40,740 nt of DNA from Lewinellaceae bacterium SD302. Its GTDB lineage: Bacteria > Bacteroidota > Bacteroidia > Chitinophagales > Saprospiraceae. Positions 18,059 through 26,687 of this stretch are shown piece by piece. The stretch spans positions 1 through 40,740 of the forward strand of contig PDLQ01000040.1 in NCBI GenBank assembly GCA_002591745.1. Direction: 5' to 3'. The notes below the pieces were generated by a model. The model saw nothing but the letters and a program-made list of their open reading frames with translations. It ran no database searches and was not told where the DNA came from. Position 1 is the first letter of the stretch, and each line of letters opens with the position of its first letter. The position numbers and the translations under genes are program-made.

Positions 18059-18677
18059 AAGTTTCTTAGCCAGCCTGCCAAGAAACGGAGCTAAGATTTT
18101 AACGCCCCCCGATTTAAACAGAAGGGAAGAACCTTATTCGCCTTCATTGGCTGGATTTATCAAACACGAAACTTTCCTTTTTCACAAGGATTACATATTG
18201 AAATTCTTCAATTGTTATTGACTCGCGAAAACAATGGGCAGTATTCAAACGTTTGCTTTGTCCACGTGTGCCCAAACTACGGTTGGTTCTACAATTATTT
18301 AAATTGGAGCATGACTTTGCGTCCGTCTAGGGCGGGCCTCAGCCCTTCGACTTGTCAGGGTCCTTCTTCGGAAGGCAAGGGGATTACCGAACCGGAACAG
18401 CGGCTCCAACCATGTCATGACGGGAATCCAACCTCTTCCCGGGCCACGTGGATTTTAAAGATCTGAATCACTATGCGGAAAAAATAGTATTCCGATCAGA
18501 TGTCTACTCTTATTTGGTACAGGCTATCCACTGTCATACTTAGGCAATCAGGGCTGATTTCTCATCAACAGCACTGCTACTTTGCCAGAAAGTAGAACAA
18601 AAATTACGCACAGAGGTCGAGAAAGCAAACTGAGGAACAAGCGTATAAATCCGAAGGCGTTCTATTTGTTCTCCCGG
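18059..18677. other. gene-poor gap of about 620 bp
   Basis: No convincing coding frame or RNA gene is seen. It is AT-rich near 18150-18310, with a GC-rich patch near 18325-18380, and holds one GCTACTTTG copy (18576-18584). It may contain decayed sequence. Confidence 0.5.
18576..18584 (+). repeat. GCTACTTTG motif, single copy
   Basis: This intergenic copy is preceded by CACT and followed by CCAGAAA, a shortened version of the usual flank. Confidence 0.65.
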
Positions 18678-19163
18678 CTATACCATCCTTCGGTGCCAAC
18701 TCTCCGCCAGGGGCTTTTCAAAGCCATCGGCAAGCTCTCCCAGCGTTTTTACCAGTGGATCGAAGACGAAGGTGGAACCCGTGATCAGTCCCTCGCCGTA
18801 AGCTTGCTTAAATTCGGCACGAGGTAAGGTGACGATGTCTCCTGAAGCGTTACGGTAATGAAAAACCATCCGATTAAAGAAGTCCACTCCCAGTTGTGTC
18901 CCTAAAGACTTCACGAAATGTACCGAAGCGTCTATGCTGCAGCCGCTGGCACCGGCCTGCTGTTCGTCTACTACAATTATCAGAAAACGCTGGTGTAACA
19001 AACGAGCTTCGGCAAGTAACTGGTTGCCGTGAGCAGCCCAGCCGGCAACAAATGCCCCAGCAGCATCTACGGTGGACTTGGCCTCCTCATCATTTAGGGC
19101 GCGGTCAGCGGCATAGACCCATACCCGGGCGTGGGCGGGTAGGGTAGTAGGATGGTCGGTCAT
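18678..19163 (-). CDS. conserved hypothetical protein coupled to glpD
   Basis: The product is 161 aa. It resembles a Bacteroidota family often labelled ABC transporter ATPase, but it has no Walker A or signature motif, so that label is not supported here. The recognisable part is GCSIDASVHFVKSLG, followed by FFNRMVFHYRN. There is no signal peptide or membrane segment. ATG 19163 overlaps the glpD stop codon by one base (TGATG on the minus strand), so translation is probably coupled to glpD. A GTG one codon upstream is the alternative start. Function is unknown. Confidence 0.75.
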   Translation of the reverse strand: MTDHPTTLPAHARVWVYAADRALNDEEAKSTVDAAGAFVAGWAAHGNQLLAEARLLHQRFLIIVVDEQQAGASGCSIDASVHFVKSLGTQLGVDFFNRMVFHYRNASGDIVTLPRAEFKQAYGEGLITGSTFVFDPLVKTLGELADGFEKPLAESWHRRMV

Positions 19164-20839
19164 CACAGGTTCTTTTGGGAGGAAACGTTTTCTGTTTCAA
19201 ATTGGCTGACCCATTCAATGGCTTTTTGTATCCGCTCGCGCTCAGCTTCCAGTTCTCCGTCCTGGTAGTTGTAGGCTTTAGCGAATACATTGAGCACTTC
19301 GTCCATTACCGGGGCTATGCTGGGCATATCGAAGTAGAGACGACCGCTGCGGCGTTCGAAAAAGTCCATGGGGTAGAGTGCAAGCTCATTGTCGATGCAC
19401 CACCGGGCTTCGGCCGCGGCCAGACGGGAGACATCGGTACCTTCACTACGCTTTACGGCAGCCTCAATGATGGCTTCGGCCTGCTTACCATAGTTGGCGA
19501 CCAGATAGGCGGCGCGGTCCGGGGTAAGGCTGGCGGCCTCCAGTTTTTGAGCCACTATTTTCTCGTAGGCTACAACGGCAGCATAATCTTCAAAAGGCCC
19601 GCCGGTCAATTCCAGTTGCTTGGTGGTGGCCTTTGGAATATCACGTCCTTTTTCTTCCAGTTGATCGCCCAGTCGATCGACCACCCGCTCGGCCATTTTC
19701 CGGTAACCCGTCAGTTTACCACCGGCAATGGAGAGTAGTCCGGTTTCAGATTCAAAGATCTCATCCTTACGTGACATTTCCTTGCCCTCCTTACCTTCTT
19801 CGTAGATCAGGGGGCGTACACCCGCCCAACTGCTTTCTACGTCTTCGATCTTCAACTCGGCAGATGGGAAAATGGCGTTGGCGGCTCCCAGCAGATAGTC
19901 TACATCTTCCACGTAGGTGGGGATTTTATTCGGGTCGCCTTCATAGGCAGTATCGGTAGTGCCGATATAAACCGAACGCAGGCGAGGAATCGCAAAAATC
20001 ATCCGGCCATCATTATACGGAGTGTCGAAATAGACGGCCTGGCTAAGGGGCAGACGTTCTTTGGAAATGACAATGTGTACACCTTTCGACCAGAAAATAC
20101 GCGTTGGCGTCATGCTATGGTCTACCTTACGGAGTTCATCCACCCAGGGGCCTGCCGCGCTGATGACGTGGCGGGCGTTGATGATGAAATTTTCGCCTGC
20201 CATCCGGTCACGGCAATTAATGGAATCAATGTGCCCTTCTTCGTCGTAATTGAAGTCGATGGCCTCTACGTAGTTGATGACCTCGGCACCGTTACGTTGG
20301 GCGGTTTTCAGATTTTCCAAGGTTAATCGGGCATCATCGGTGCGGTATTCAGCGTAATAGCCACCACCCTGCAGAATATCGTCACGCAGCAGCGGTTCGC
20401 GAGCCAGGGTTTCTTCCTTGGTCAGCATTTTACGCTTGTCGTCACCTTCTACATCGGCCAGGAAATCGTAGACCCACAGGGCCATTGACGAGGTGAATTT
20501 TCCCAGTGAGCCACCGTCCACGATTGGCAAAAGCATCTTCTCCGGTCGTACCAGGTGTGGAGCTAAATGGTGGACTACCGCCCTTTCGGTACCCGTCTCC
20601 CGGACGAGCCCGATCTCCAAATTCTTCAAATAGCGTAGACCGCCGTGGATCAACTTGGTGCTTTTAGAACTGGTACCACTGGCAAAGTCTCTTTTCTCAA
20701 TCAGGGCAACCGATAGTCCGCGTGCCGCAGCGTCCAGGGCGACGCCCGCCCCGGTGATGCCCCCACCCACAACCAGAAGATCAAAGGACTGGGAACTGAG
20801 ATTTCTAATTATATTGGTACGCTGTTCGTTGGCCTGCAT
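19163..20839 (-). CDS. glpD: FAD-dependent glycerol-3-phosphate dehydrogenase
   Basis: The product is 558 aa. It oxidises sn-glycerol-3-phosphate to dihydroxyacetone phosphate at the membrane and passes electrons to quinone. The FAD-binding motif G25-G-G-I-T-G30-AG lies near the N-terminus, followed by the family sequence RDFASGTSSKSTKLIHGGLRY (residues 50-70). The C-terminal part (about 400-540) fits the helical DAO C domain. The length is typical. It is first in a two-gene unit with the downstream hypothetical gene. A perfect 8-bp inverted repeat (20849-20870) lies 10 bp upstream, between glpD and the divergent kinase gene, and is a candidate operator. Confidence 0.95.
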   Translation of the reverse strand: MQANEQRTNIIRNLSSQSFDLLVVGGGITGAGVALDAAARGLSVALIEKRDFASGTSSKSTKLIHGGLRYLKNLEIGLVRETGTERAVVHHLAPHLVRPEKMLLPIVDGGSLGKFTSSMALWVYDFLADVEGDDKRKMLTKEETLAREPLLRDDILQGGGYYAEYRTDDARLTLENLKTAQRNGAEVINYVEAIDFNYDEEGHIDSINCRDRMAGENFIINARHVISAAGPWVDELRKVDHSMTPTRIFWSKGVHIVISKERLPLSQAVYFDTPYNDGRMIFAIPRLRSVYIGTTDTAYEGDPNKIPTYVEDVDYLLGAANAIFPSAELKIEDVESSWAGVRPLIYEEGKEGKEMSRKDEIFESETGLLSIAGGKLTGYRKMAERVVDRLGDQLEEKGRDIPKATTKQLELTGGPFEDYAAVVAYEKIVAQKLEAASLTPDRAAYLVANYGKQAEAIIEAAVKRSEGTDVSRLAAAEARWCIDNELALYPMDFFERRSGRLYFDMPSIAPVMDEVLNVFAKAYNYQDGELEAERERIQKAIEWVSQFETENVSSQKNL

Positions 20840-20848
20840 GCGGTCTGT

Positions 20849-20870
20849 TTATACTGATGGTACAGTATAA
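20849..20870. promoter_or_regulatory. candidate operator between glpD and the sugar kinase
   Basis: TTATACTG and CAGTATAA form a perfect inverted repeat with a 6-bp spacer, in the 71-bp gap between the two divergent starts. A dimeric repressor could control both genes. No regulator gene is nearby. Confidence 0.5.
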
Positions 20871-20910
20871 CCCTACGGCTTGTTGCGCCAAAGCGATTAA
20901 AAATTCTACT

Positions 20911-21837
20911 ATGTCAAATTCTCAAGCTCCTCTCGACCTGATCGCCGCCGGAGAACTGCTCATCGATCTGATCAGTACCGAATACGCCGATGATTTTCGG
21001 GCTGCGGATCAGTATCGACGCATACCCGGCGGAAGCCCTGCTAATCTGGCTTCCAATTTGGTCCGTCTGGGCAAGCGGGCCGGCCTGGTTGCTGGTGTGG
21101 GGCAGGACGATGCAGGGAGTTATTTGAAAGAGTACGCCAGCGAATTGGGGCTGGACGTCAGCCGGATTCGCGCCGTAACTGCACCCACTACCCTCATCCT
21201 GGTCACCAAATCCAAGGTGGTCAGTAATTTCGAGGCTTACCGGGGTGCTGATGCGGAAATTCAACTGTCCGAAGCCGATTGTGCATGGGTTTCCAGTTGC
21301 AAGATCTTTCATACGACTGCTTTTGCCCTCAGCCGTGAGCCCGCCCGAAGCAGTATCATGATGGCTGGCAAAGTAGCAATGCTCCAGGGTACACAATTGA
21401 GTATCGACGCAAATTATGCCCCCAAGATATGGCCGGACCGCTCCGAAGCTCAAGGGATAATTACTGAGTTCCTCGCTATGGGTGCTCTGGCGAAGTTCAG
21501 CGAAGTGGACTACGAAAGACTCTTCGAAGAGCCCGTTGACCTGAAAAATTCCGCTACCGCTGCAAAACGTATTCTCGATCTGGGCGCAAAACTGGTTTGT
21601 CTTACCCTGGGCGGAGATGGCGTCTTTGTGATGAGCTCGGAAGAAAGTTTTCTATTACCAGCCCGCAAAGTAGAGGTCAAGGACACTACCGGGGCGGGAG
21701 ATGCTTTCTGGTCTGGTTTTTTATCCGCCTATCTCGATGAGCTTCCTCTCGGGAAATGTGCCGAACGTGGGCGAGCTATGGCAGAGTTGAAACTCGGAGT
21801 CTTCGGGCCGTTGCCCGCTCGGGTGAGCCTCGGCTAG
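20911..21837 (+). CDS. PfkB/ribokinase-family carbohydrate kinase (fructokinase-like)
   Basis: The product is 308 aa. It phosphorylates a sugar with ATP. The first PfkB signature (GGSPANLASNLVRLGKRAG) starts at residue 40, and the second, DTTGAGDAFWSGF, at 258-270, with D264 as the catalytic base. Fructokinase is the best guess because of the GGSPAN form, but other sugars are possible. ATG 20911 is chosen; the frame is open to 20857 but that would run into the operator region. The stop codon TAG (21835-21837) lies inside the first unit of a REP-like repeat array, so the C-terminus may have been set by that insertion. The motif copy at 21369-21377 is read as GKVAM. Confidence 0.9.
   Translation: MSNSQAPLDLIAAGELLIDLISTEYADDFRAADQYRRIPGGSPANLASNLVRLGKRAGLVAGVGQDDAGSYLKEYASELGLDVSRIRAVTAPTTLILVTKSKVVSNFEAYRGADAEIQLSEADCAWVSSCKIFHTTAFALSREPARSSIMMAGKVAMLQGTQLSIDANYAPKIWPDRSEAQGIITEFLAMGALAKFSEVDYERLFEEPVDLKNSATAAKRILDLGAKLVCLTLGGDGVFVMSSEESFLLPARKVEVKDTTGAGDAFWSGFLSAYLDELPLGKCAERGRAMAELKLGVFGPLPARVSLG
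21369..21377 (-). repeat. GCTACTTTG motif inside the sugar kinase gene
   Basis: On the minus strand the motif is followed by CCAGCCATC and preceded by CATT. It is read in the gene as codons for GKVAM. Confidence 0.65.
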
Positions 21838-21978
21838 CGACCTCCCGGTCGCCCTAAGTTTGGTTAGCGACCTCCGGTCGCTCTAAGTTTGGTTAGCGAC
21901 CTCCCGGTCGCTCTGTTGACTCTACAAATAGAGCGACCGGGAGGTCACCAGCCATTACGAGCGACCGGGAGGTCGCTA
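21835..21978. repeat. array of five REP-like units
   Basis: Units of TAGCGACCTCCCGGTCGC lie at 21835-21852, 21865-21881 (one C missing) and 21894-21911, then inverted at 21933-21946 (partial) and 21961-21978. The direct units are spaced 29-30 bp and linked by CTAAGTTTGGT. The array fills the gap between convergent kinase and hldD genes and could form alternative long hairpins. The same unit occurs at 4739-4802. Confidence 0.85.
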
Positions 21979-21986
21979 GCCGAGAA

Positions 21987-23021
21987 CTACCAATACCGTC
22001 CTTCCATCAGATAATTCTGCACGTAATCCTCAATACCTGCTTCCAGGCTATGGAAAGGAGCATTATAGCCCGCTGCCCGCAACTTGCTCATATCCGCCTC
22101 GGTGAAGTATTGGTATTTATCGCGAATATCGGCGGGGGTGTCGATGAAGGAGATGTCGGGCTCTACACCGGCGGCGGCGAAAGTGGCCGTAGCCAGATCG
22201 AGGAAAGTGCGGGCTGTCCCCGTTCCGGCGTTGTAAAGGCCGTGGGGCGTAGGCTGATGTTCCATCAACCAGTGCATGAGGTTACAGAGGTCTTTGACGT
22301 AAATAAAGTCACGGCTCTGGTGACCGTCAGCGAAGTCGGGGCGGTGACTGCGGAACAATTTCATTTTGCCGGTGGCCTTGAGCTGGCGATAGGTGTGGAA
22401 GATCACACTGGCCATACGGTCTTTATGAAATTCGTTCGGGCCGTAGACATTGAAGAATTTGAGTCCGTACCAAGCCGGTGGAGCAGTGGGTTGATCCAAA
22501 GCCCATTTGTCGAACTCGTTTTTGCTGCGGCCATAGGGGTTCAGCGGGTGTAATTCCTCCAGGATATCGTGGCGGTCCTGGTAACCCAATTCGCCCTCGC
22601 CGTAGGTGGCCGCGCTGCTGGCATAGACCAGGGGAATGTTTTGTGCAACACAGCGCTTCCAGATATCCTGGCTGAAATCAACGTTGAGTTTTTGGAAGAT
22701 GTCGTAGTCAAACTCGGTCGTATCGGTGCGAGCACCTAGATGGTAGATGCCCTTGATTTTGGCCGGTTCGGTCGTCGCGGGCCGTTCCTTACCGTTGCTA
22801 CTACCAGCATTGCTACTTTGGTAGCCAAAACCTGCATCCCACTCCCGAAAGAAGTCCTCACGTTCAATCTTGCGCAGAAAATGCTTGTTCTCCCAGTTAG
22901 GAGTTTTTGCTTCGTAATTACTAAAATCGTCGACGATGATAATGTCCGTAATGCCCTGTTCGTTCAGGTAAGCGAGCAGGCAACTGCCGATGAAGCCGGC
23001 GGCTCCGGTGATGATGTACAT
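21987..23021 (-). CDS. hldD: ADP-L-glycero-D-manno-heptose 6-epimerase
   Basis: The product is 344 aa. It makes ADP-L-glycero-D-manno-heptose for the LPS inner core. It is an extended SDR: the NADP-binding G6-A-A-G-F-I-G12 motif is at the N-terminus, S135/S136 lie in LVYASSAATYG, and the catalytic Y163-x3-K167 pair lies in NPYGRSKNEFDKW. NVYGPNEFHKDRMASV is diagnostic of HldD. Compared with E. coli HldD as I recall it (about 310 aa), there are about 20 extra residues at 63-90, exactly where the GCTACTTTG repeat sits (residues 64-73). A -7 box lies 17 nt upstream. Confidence 0.94.
   Translation of the reverse strand: MYIITGAAGFIGSCLLAYLNEQGITDIIIVDDFSNYEAKTPNWENKHFLRKIEREDFFREWDAGFGYQSSNAGSSNGKERPATTEPAKIKGIYHLGARTDTTEFDYDIFQKLNVDFSQDIWKRCVAQNIPLVYASSAATYGEGELGYQDRHDILEELHPLNPYGRSKNEFDKWALDQPTAPPAWYGLKFFNVYGPNEFHKDRMASVIFHTYRQLKATGKMKLFRSHRPDFADGHQSRDFIYVKDLCNLMHWLMEHQPTPHGLYNAGTGTARTFLDLATATFAAAGVEPDISFIDTPADIRDKYQYFTEADMSKLRAAGYNAPFHSLEAGIEDYVQNYLMEGRYW
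22812..22820 (+). repeat. GCTACTTTG motif inside hldD
   Basis: This copy has the full flank (CATT before, GTAGCCAAAA after) and lies in a stretch coding for residues GFGYQSSNAG, which looks like an insertion in the protein. Confidence 0.75.
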
Positions 23022-23037
23022 TGACTGATATTTGTCA

Positions 23038-23045
23038 CAAAGTTA
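23038..23045 (-). promoter_or_regulatory. -7 promoter box of hldD
   Basis: On the minus strand TAACTTTG matches TAnnTTTG, 16 nt upstream of the hldD ATG. Confidence 0.5.
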
Positions 23046-23142
23046 CTTCGTATTTCCCGCTTCGTACTGCTTGGTGTACCTTAGCGGTCCCATGTTTGAT
23101 TACTGCATCGCAGTGATGTTTTTTGCCTTTGGACAGTAGAAT

Positions 23143-23958
23143 ATGCAGAAATTTAATCCACCCGAGCTGGTGTTGATCTCCGGCGGAAGCCATGGAATCG
23201 GCCGTGCCATGGCGCTCGAATGCCTGAACCGTAACCTGGCCGTAGCCATTTTGGCCCTGCCGGATAAGCACCTTTCCGAAATCGTCAATGAGATCGACGA
23301 TCCTGATTTTTATTACCTCGGCATCGATCTGGTGAGCCAGGACGCCCACGAGCGAGTAGTGGAATGGCTTGCAGATAATGACCTTTCCCCGAAATACCTG
23401 ATCAACAACGTCGGCTTCGGCCGGGGCGGTTGTTTCGAGTCTGTACCTTTACGGGAGTATCAGTTGATGATGACCCTCAACAATCAAGTGCTGATAAATC
23501 TGACTTATGCCCTATTGCCGGAACTGAGAAAAAACAGGGGCGGCATTCTCAATGTGTCCAGTATGGAAGCCAGTTTGCCGCTGCCGTATAAGACGGTATA
23601 TACCGGCACCAAGGCTTTTATCTACAACCTGTCTCTAGCGTTGCGGGAAGAATTTCGCTACTACGGTATTTCCGTTAGCGTTCTTTGCCCCGGACCGGTG
23701 CTGACTAATGAAGACGGTCTCAAACGCGTGAAAGCGAAGGGCAAGCAAGCGCAGCTGTTGCTAAAAATGCCCGAGGATATTGCCCCTACGGCCATCGACG
23801 GAATGTTGAGCGGGAAAGCCGTGATCATTCCCGGCTGGCTACCCAAATTGCTGGTTCGGGTAGCTTATTTCATTCCACGCCGCTATCGCTTACGTCTGCT
23901 GGAGAAAATTTTCCGGAATTACCGGGATAATCCCAGTGAGGTAGTAGTGAGTGTTTAG
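23143..23958 (+). CDS. short-chain dehydrogenase/reductase (SDR)
   Basis: The product is 271 aa, a classical SDR of NAD(P)-dependent oxidoreductases. The cofactor motif is G14-G-S-H-G-I-G20, followed by NNVG at 88-91, catalytic S139/S140, and Y153-T-G-T-K157. The sequence SVLCPGPV follows as in the family. The overall style (small protein, basic hydrophobic C-terminus with PKLLVRVAYFIP) resembles the oxidoreductases near 17-beta-hydroxysteroid/3-ketoacyl reductases that act on lipids, but the substrate is unknown. It is divergent from hldD with about 120 bp between them. Confidence 0.88.
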   Translation: MQKFNPPELVLISGGSHGIGRAMALECLNRNLAVAILALPDKHLSEIVNEIDDPDFYYLGIDLVSQDAHERVVEWLADNDLSPKYLINNVGFGRGGCFESVPLREYQLMMTLNNQVLINLTYALLPELRKNRGGILNVSSMEASLPLPYKTVYTGTKAFIYNLSLALREEFRYYGISVSVLCPGPVLTNEDGLKRVKAKGKQAQLLLKMPEDIAPTAIDGMLSGKAVIIPGWLPKLLVRVAYFIPRRYRLRLLEKIFRNYRDNPSEVVVSV

Positions 23959-24160
23959 ACGGGCTCGTGCCCTCGTAGACGCTTCGCTTGTGGACGTTGC
24001 TTTGCGACTTGCCGACGCTCGTTCCTCGTATGTGGAAGAGCTATAAGTTTGCTTCAGTGATCGCTCACCAGGGCAGGGAACATCTACAAACCGAAGGGAT
24101 CCACAAGGCTAATGGCCGTACTAACTTTTCCTTACCTTACCACCAACCAAAATAATACCA

Positions 24161-25546
24161 ATGCAAGCCACTCAAGCCTATATTCAGGAACATAAAGATC
24201 GATTTTTAGAAGAGCTCAAAGTACTGCTCAGGATACCTAGTATCAGTGCTGACGCTGCTTACGCCAAGGATGTTCAGGCCTGTGCCGGACAAGTCGCCGA
24301 GTATATGGTCAACGCCGGACTAAATAGTGTGGAAATTATCCCGACGCCCGGCCACCCGATCGTGTACGGAGAAAAAATGGTGGACGCCAGTAAACCGACC
24401 GTACTGATCTATGGCCACTACGACGTACAGCCACCAGATCCACTGGAACTTTGGGATACCGAACCCTTTGATCCGGTCGTGAAGAAAACGGACATTCACC
24501 CCGAAGGTGCCATCTTCGCCCGAGGCACGGCCGATGATAAGGGACAGTTTTTTATGCACGTCAAGGCGGTAGAAGCCATGATCGCTACCGGTGAACTGCC
24601 CTGTAACGTGAAAATGATGATCGAGGGAGAGGAAGAAGTCGGCAGCGACAACCTCGAAGGCTTCCTGCGCAAGAATACCGACAAACTGAAGAGCGACGTT
24701 ATCCTGGTATCGGACACCAGTATCATTGCCAAGGATACACCAAGTATCACTACAGGCTTACGTGGCCTCAGTTACGTAGAAGTGAAGGTAACCGGCCCGA
24801 ACCGCGATCTACATTCCGGGGTCTACGGTGGTGCCGTTGCCAATCCGCTGAATGTATTGTGCAACATGATCTCCTCCATGATGGATGAGAACAAGCACGT
24901 GACCATTCCCGGCTTTTACGACAACGTGGCCGTGCTCAGCGACGCCGACCGCAAGGCGTTGAACGAAGCGCCCTTCAATGAGGAGGATTACAAGGAATAT
25001 CTCGGGATCGGCGACGTAGAAGGCGAGGCTGGTTACACTACTTTAGAACGTACCAGCATTCGGCCAACACTGGACGTCAACGGTATCTGGGGCGGCTACA
25101 CGGGTGAAGGTGCCAAAACCGTATTACCCTCCAAAGCAGAGGCCAAGATTAGTATGCGCTTGGTACCGAACCAGGATCCCGACCGCATCACCCAGCTTTT
25201 CGAGGATCATTTCAAAGCGATCGCCCCGAACAGTGTGCAGGTGGAAGTAAACCCCCACCACGGTGGCCAGCCCTCCGTAACCCCCACTGATACCCTGGAG
25301 TACAAAGCAGCTCACCTGGCTATGCAGGACACCTTCGGTAAAGCGCCGATTCCCAAGCGGGAGGGCGGAAGTATTCCGATCGTGGCGCTCTTTGAAGAAG
25401 TGCTGAATGTGAAAAGCATTCTGATGGGGTTTGGTCTGGACAGCGACGGTCTCCATTCCCCGAACGAGCACTACGGCTTGTTTAATTTTTATAAAGGAAT
25501 TGAGACGATTCCGCATTACTTCAAGCACTACACGGCGTTGAAATAA
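24161..25546 (+). CDS. M20-family metallo-dipeptidase
   Basis: The product is 461 aa. It hydrolyses dipeptides or short peptides with two zinc ions. Metal and catalytic residues are present: H86 and D88 in GHYDVQPPDP, the bridging aspartate near 125 in ARGTADDKGQ, the catalytic glutamate in EGEEEVGS (155-162), and a late histidine in DGLHSPNEHY. A dimerisation domain is inserted at about 195-345. The absence of a signal peptide suggests the cytoplasm. It is a single gene followed by a hairpin at 25563-25599. The length agrees with PepV/CNDP-like M20 enzymes. Confidence 0.92.
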   Translation: MQATQAYIQEHKDRFLEELKVLLRIPSISADAAYAKDVQACAGQVAEYMVNAGLNSVEIIPTPGHPIVYGEKMVDASKPTVLIYGHYDVQPPDPLELWDTEPFDPVVKKTDIHPEGAIFARGTADDKGQFFMHVKAVEAMIATGELPCNVKMMIEGEEEVGSDNLEGFLRKNTDKLKSDVILVSDTSIIAKDTPSITTGLRGLSYVEVKVTGPNRDLHSGVYGGAVANPLNVLCNMISSMMDENKHVTIPGFYDNVAVLSDADRKALNEAPFNEEDYKEYLGIGDVEGEAGYTTLERTSIRPTLDVNGIWGGYTGEGAKTVLPSKAEAKISMRLVPNQDPDRITQLFEDHFKAIAPNSVQVEVNPHHGGQPSVTPTDTLEYKAAHLAMQDTFGKAPIPKREGGSIPIVALFEEVLNVKSILMGFGLDSDGLHSPNEHYGLFNFYKGIETIPHYFKHYTALK

Positions 25547-25562
25547 TCTTTGTTTTAGTTAA

Positions 25563-25599
25563 AGGCTATACCCGAGTCAAAATGGGTTGGGTATAGCCT
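25563..25599 (+). terminator. hairpin after the M20 peptidase gene
   Basis: AGGCTATACCC (25563-25573) pairs perfectly with GGGTATAGCCT (25589-25599). No T-run follows, so it is a probable but atypical terminator. Confidence 0.5.
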
Positions 25600-25789
25600 A
25601 CTTATGGTGGCGGAATATTTACCTTGTCTATCTCCACATTTATTGATCGTTGGAGCCCCACACCAAACCCGATATTGTGCAAAATGATTTTCTAAAAATA
25701 AACATTCAGGGCGGGGCAGAAATTCATCAGTGAACGATTAGGCTTTTTCAGGTAGATGATTTACCGATAAAGCGATCCAGCAAAACTTT

Positions 25790-25798
25790 GCTACTTTG
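25790..25798 (+). repeat. GCTACTTTG motif, single copy
   Basis: This intergenic copy is preceded by ACTTT and followed by CTAGCCTAAAC, 22 bp before the next ATG. Confidence 0.7.
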
Positions 25799-25820
25799 CT
25801 AGCCTAAACAGTATCAATTC

Positions 25821-26678
25821 ATGGTTAATCGAATCCAGCATATTGGGCTGCTACTCATTGCGCTGTTCCTTGCTAATTGCGGAGATCAATCTGCTACGGA
25901 AATTGATGAAAACCCGGTCGTGGACAAAACTACCGTCAACGAGAACGAAGCGGTCCAGGTTCCGATAGAAACTACTATCTACCGCACCACCGTAGATGAG
26001 CTGCGATTACGGGATGAACCGGGTACTGAAGCCCGGGTTATCAGGAAGTTACCTCTGGGCCAGGAAGTCGTAAGTCTGGATGAAGCCAGCGAAGACACCT
26101 ATACCGCTACGCTGGGAGGGAAGAAAGTAACGGATGTGTGGCGAAAAGTCAGACTGACCGACGAGCAAGAGCGCGCACCCGTGGAAGGCTGGGCTTTTGG
26201 CGGTGGGTTAAAGGAAGTGATCATCGAATATGAACTTCAGGAAGACGGGAGTTACCTGCGGATGATCGAAGATTTCAGCCACCAGAAAACTTCGGCATTG
26301 CTGGGGCTCGACGTCTTTGATTTTATGACCTATGCCGGCCGCCTCACTTACCGTAAAACTATGACGGGGCTTTATCAACCAGACGGTCCTTTTGAAATAG
26401 AAGGGAGAGCAGAGGCAGTTGCGGAATTTGGTGGAGAGCCCAAGCACATAGCTACTTACCGAGGCAGTTTCAGTGACGGAAAACTCAATGGAGAGGTTCG
26501 GCGTCTACACCGTGGTTACGAATCCGAGAGCAGTGCGACGATCAATTTCATCAACGGCAATTGCACCTGGGGGGAGATGCGTGAAGAAGGTGAAGGAATG
26601 GTAAGCCTGGCCCGGGAGAAATCAATGGGCAGTTGCACTTTTGGTTACCTGGAGAGCGGGCTGGAATTGCAGGAGTAG
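25821..26678 (+). CDS. lipoprotein with a bacterial SH3-like domain
   Basis: The product is 285 aa. A hydrophobic N-terminus ends in the lipobox LANC (C20), so it is anchored in a membrane outside the cytoplasm. After a linker, residues about 50-135 resemble an SH3b domain (TTVDELRLRDEPGTEARVIRKL at its start and EGWAFGGGLKE at its end), which usually binds cell-wall or ligand peptides. The C-terminal half (about 140-280) has repeated G-x-L-x-G-type turns like a MORN/toxin-antidote-style beta repeat, but I cannot name the family. It is close to the MFS gene (9 bp), and a GCTACTTTG copy lies upstream. Confidence 0.8.
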   Translation: MVNRIQHIGLLLIALFLANCGDQSATEIDENPVVDKTTVNENEAVQVPIETTIYRTTVDELRLRDEPGTEARVIRKLPLGQEVVSLDEASEDTYTATLGGKKVTDVWRKVRLTDEQERAPVEGWAFGGGLKEVIIEYELQEDGSYLRMIEDFSHQKTSALLGLDVFDFMTYAGRLTYRKTMTGLYQPDGPFEIEGRAEAVAEFGGEPKHIATYRGSFSDGKLNGEVRRLHRGYESESSATINFINGNCTWGEMREEGEGMVSLAREKSMGSCTFGYLESGLELQE

Positions 26679-26687
26679 TTTCCTATC

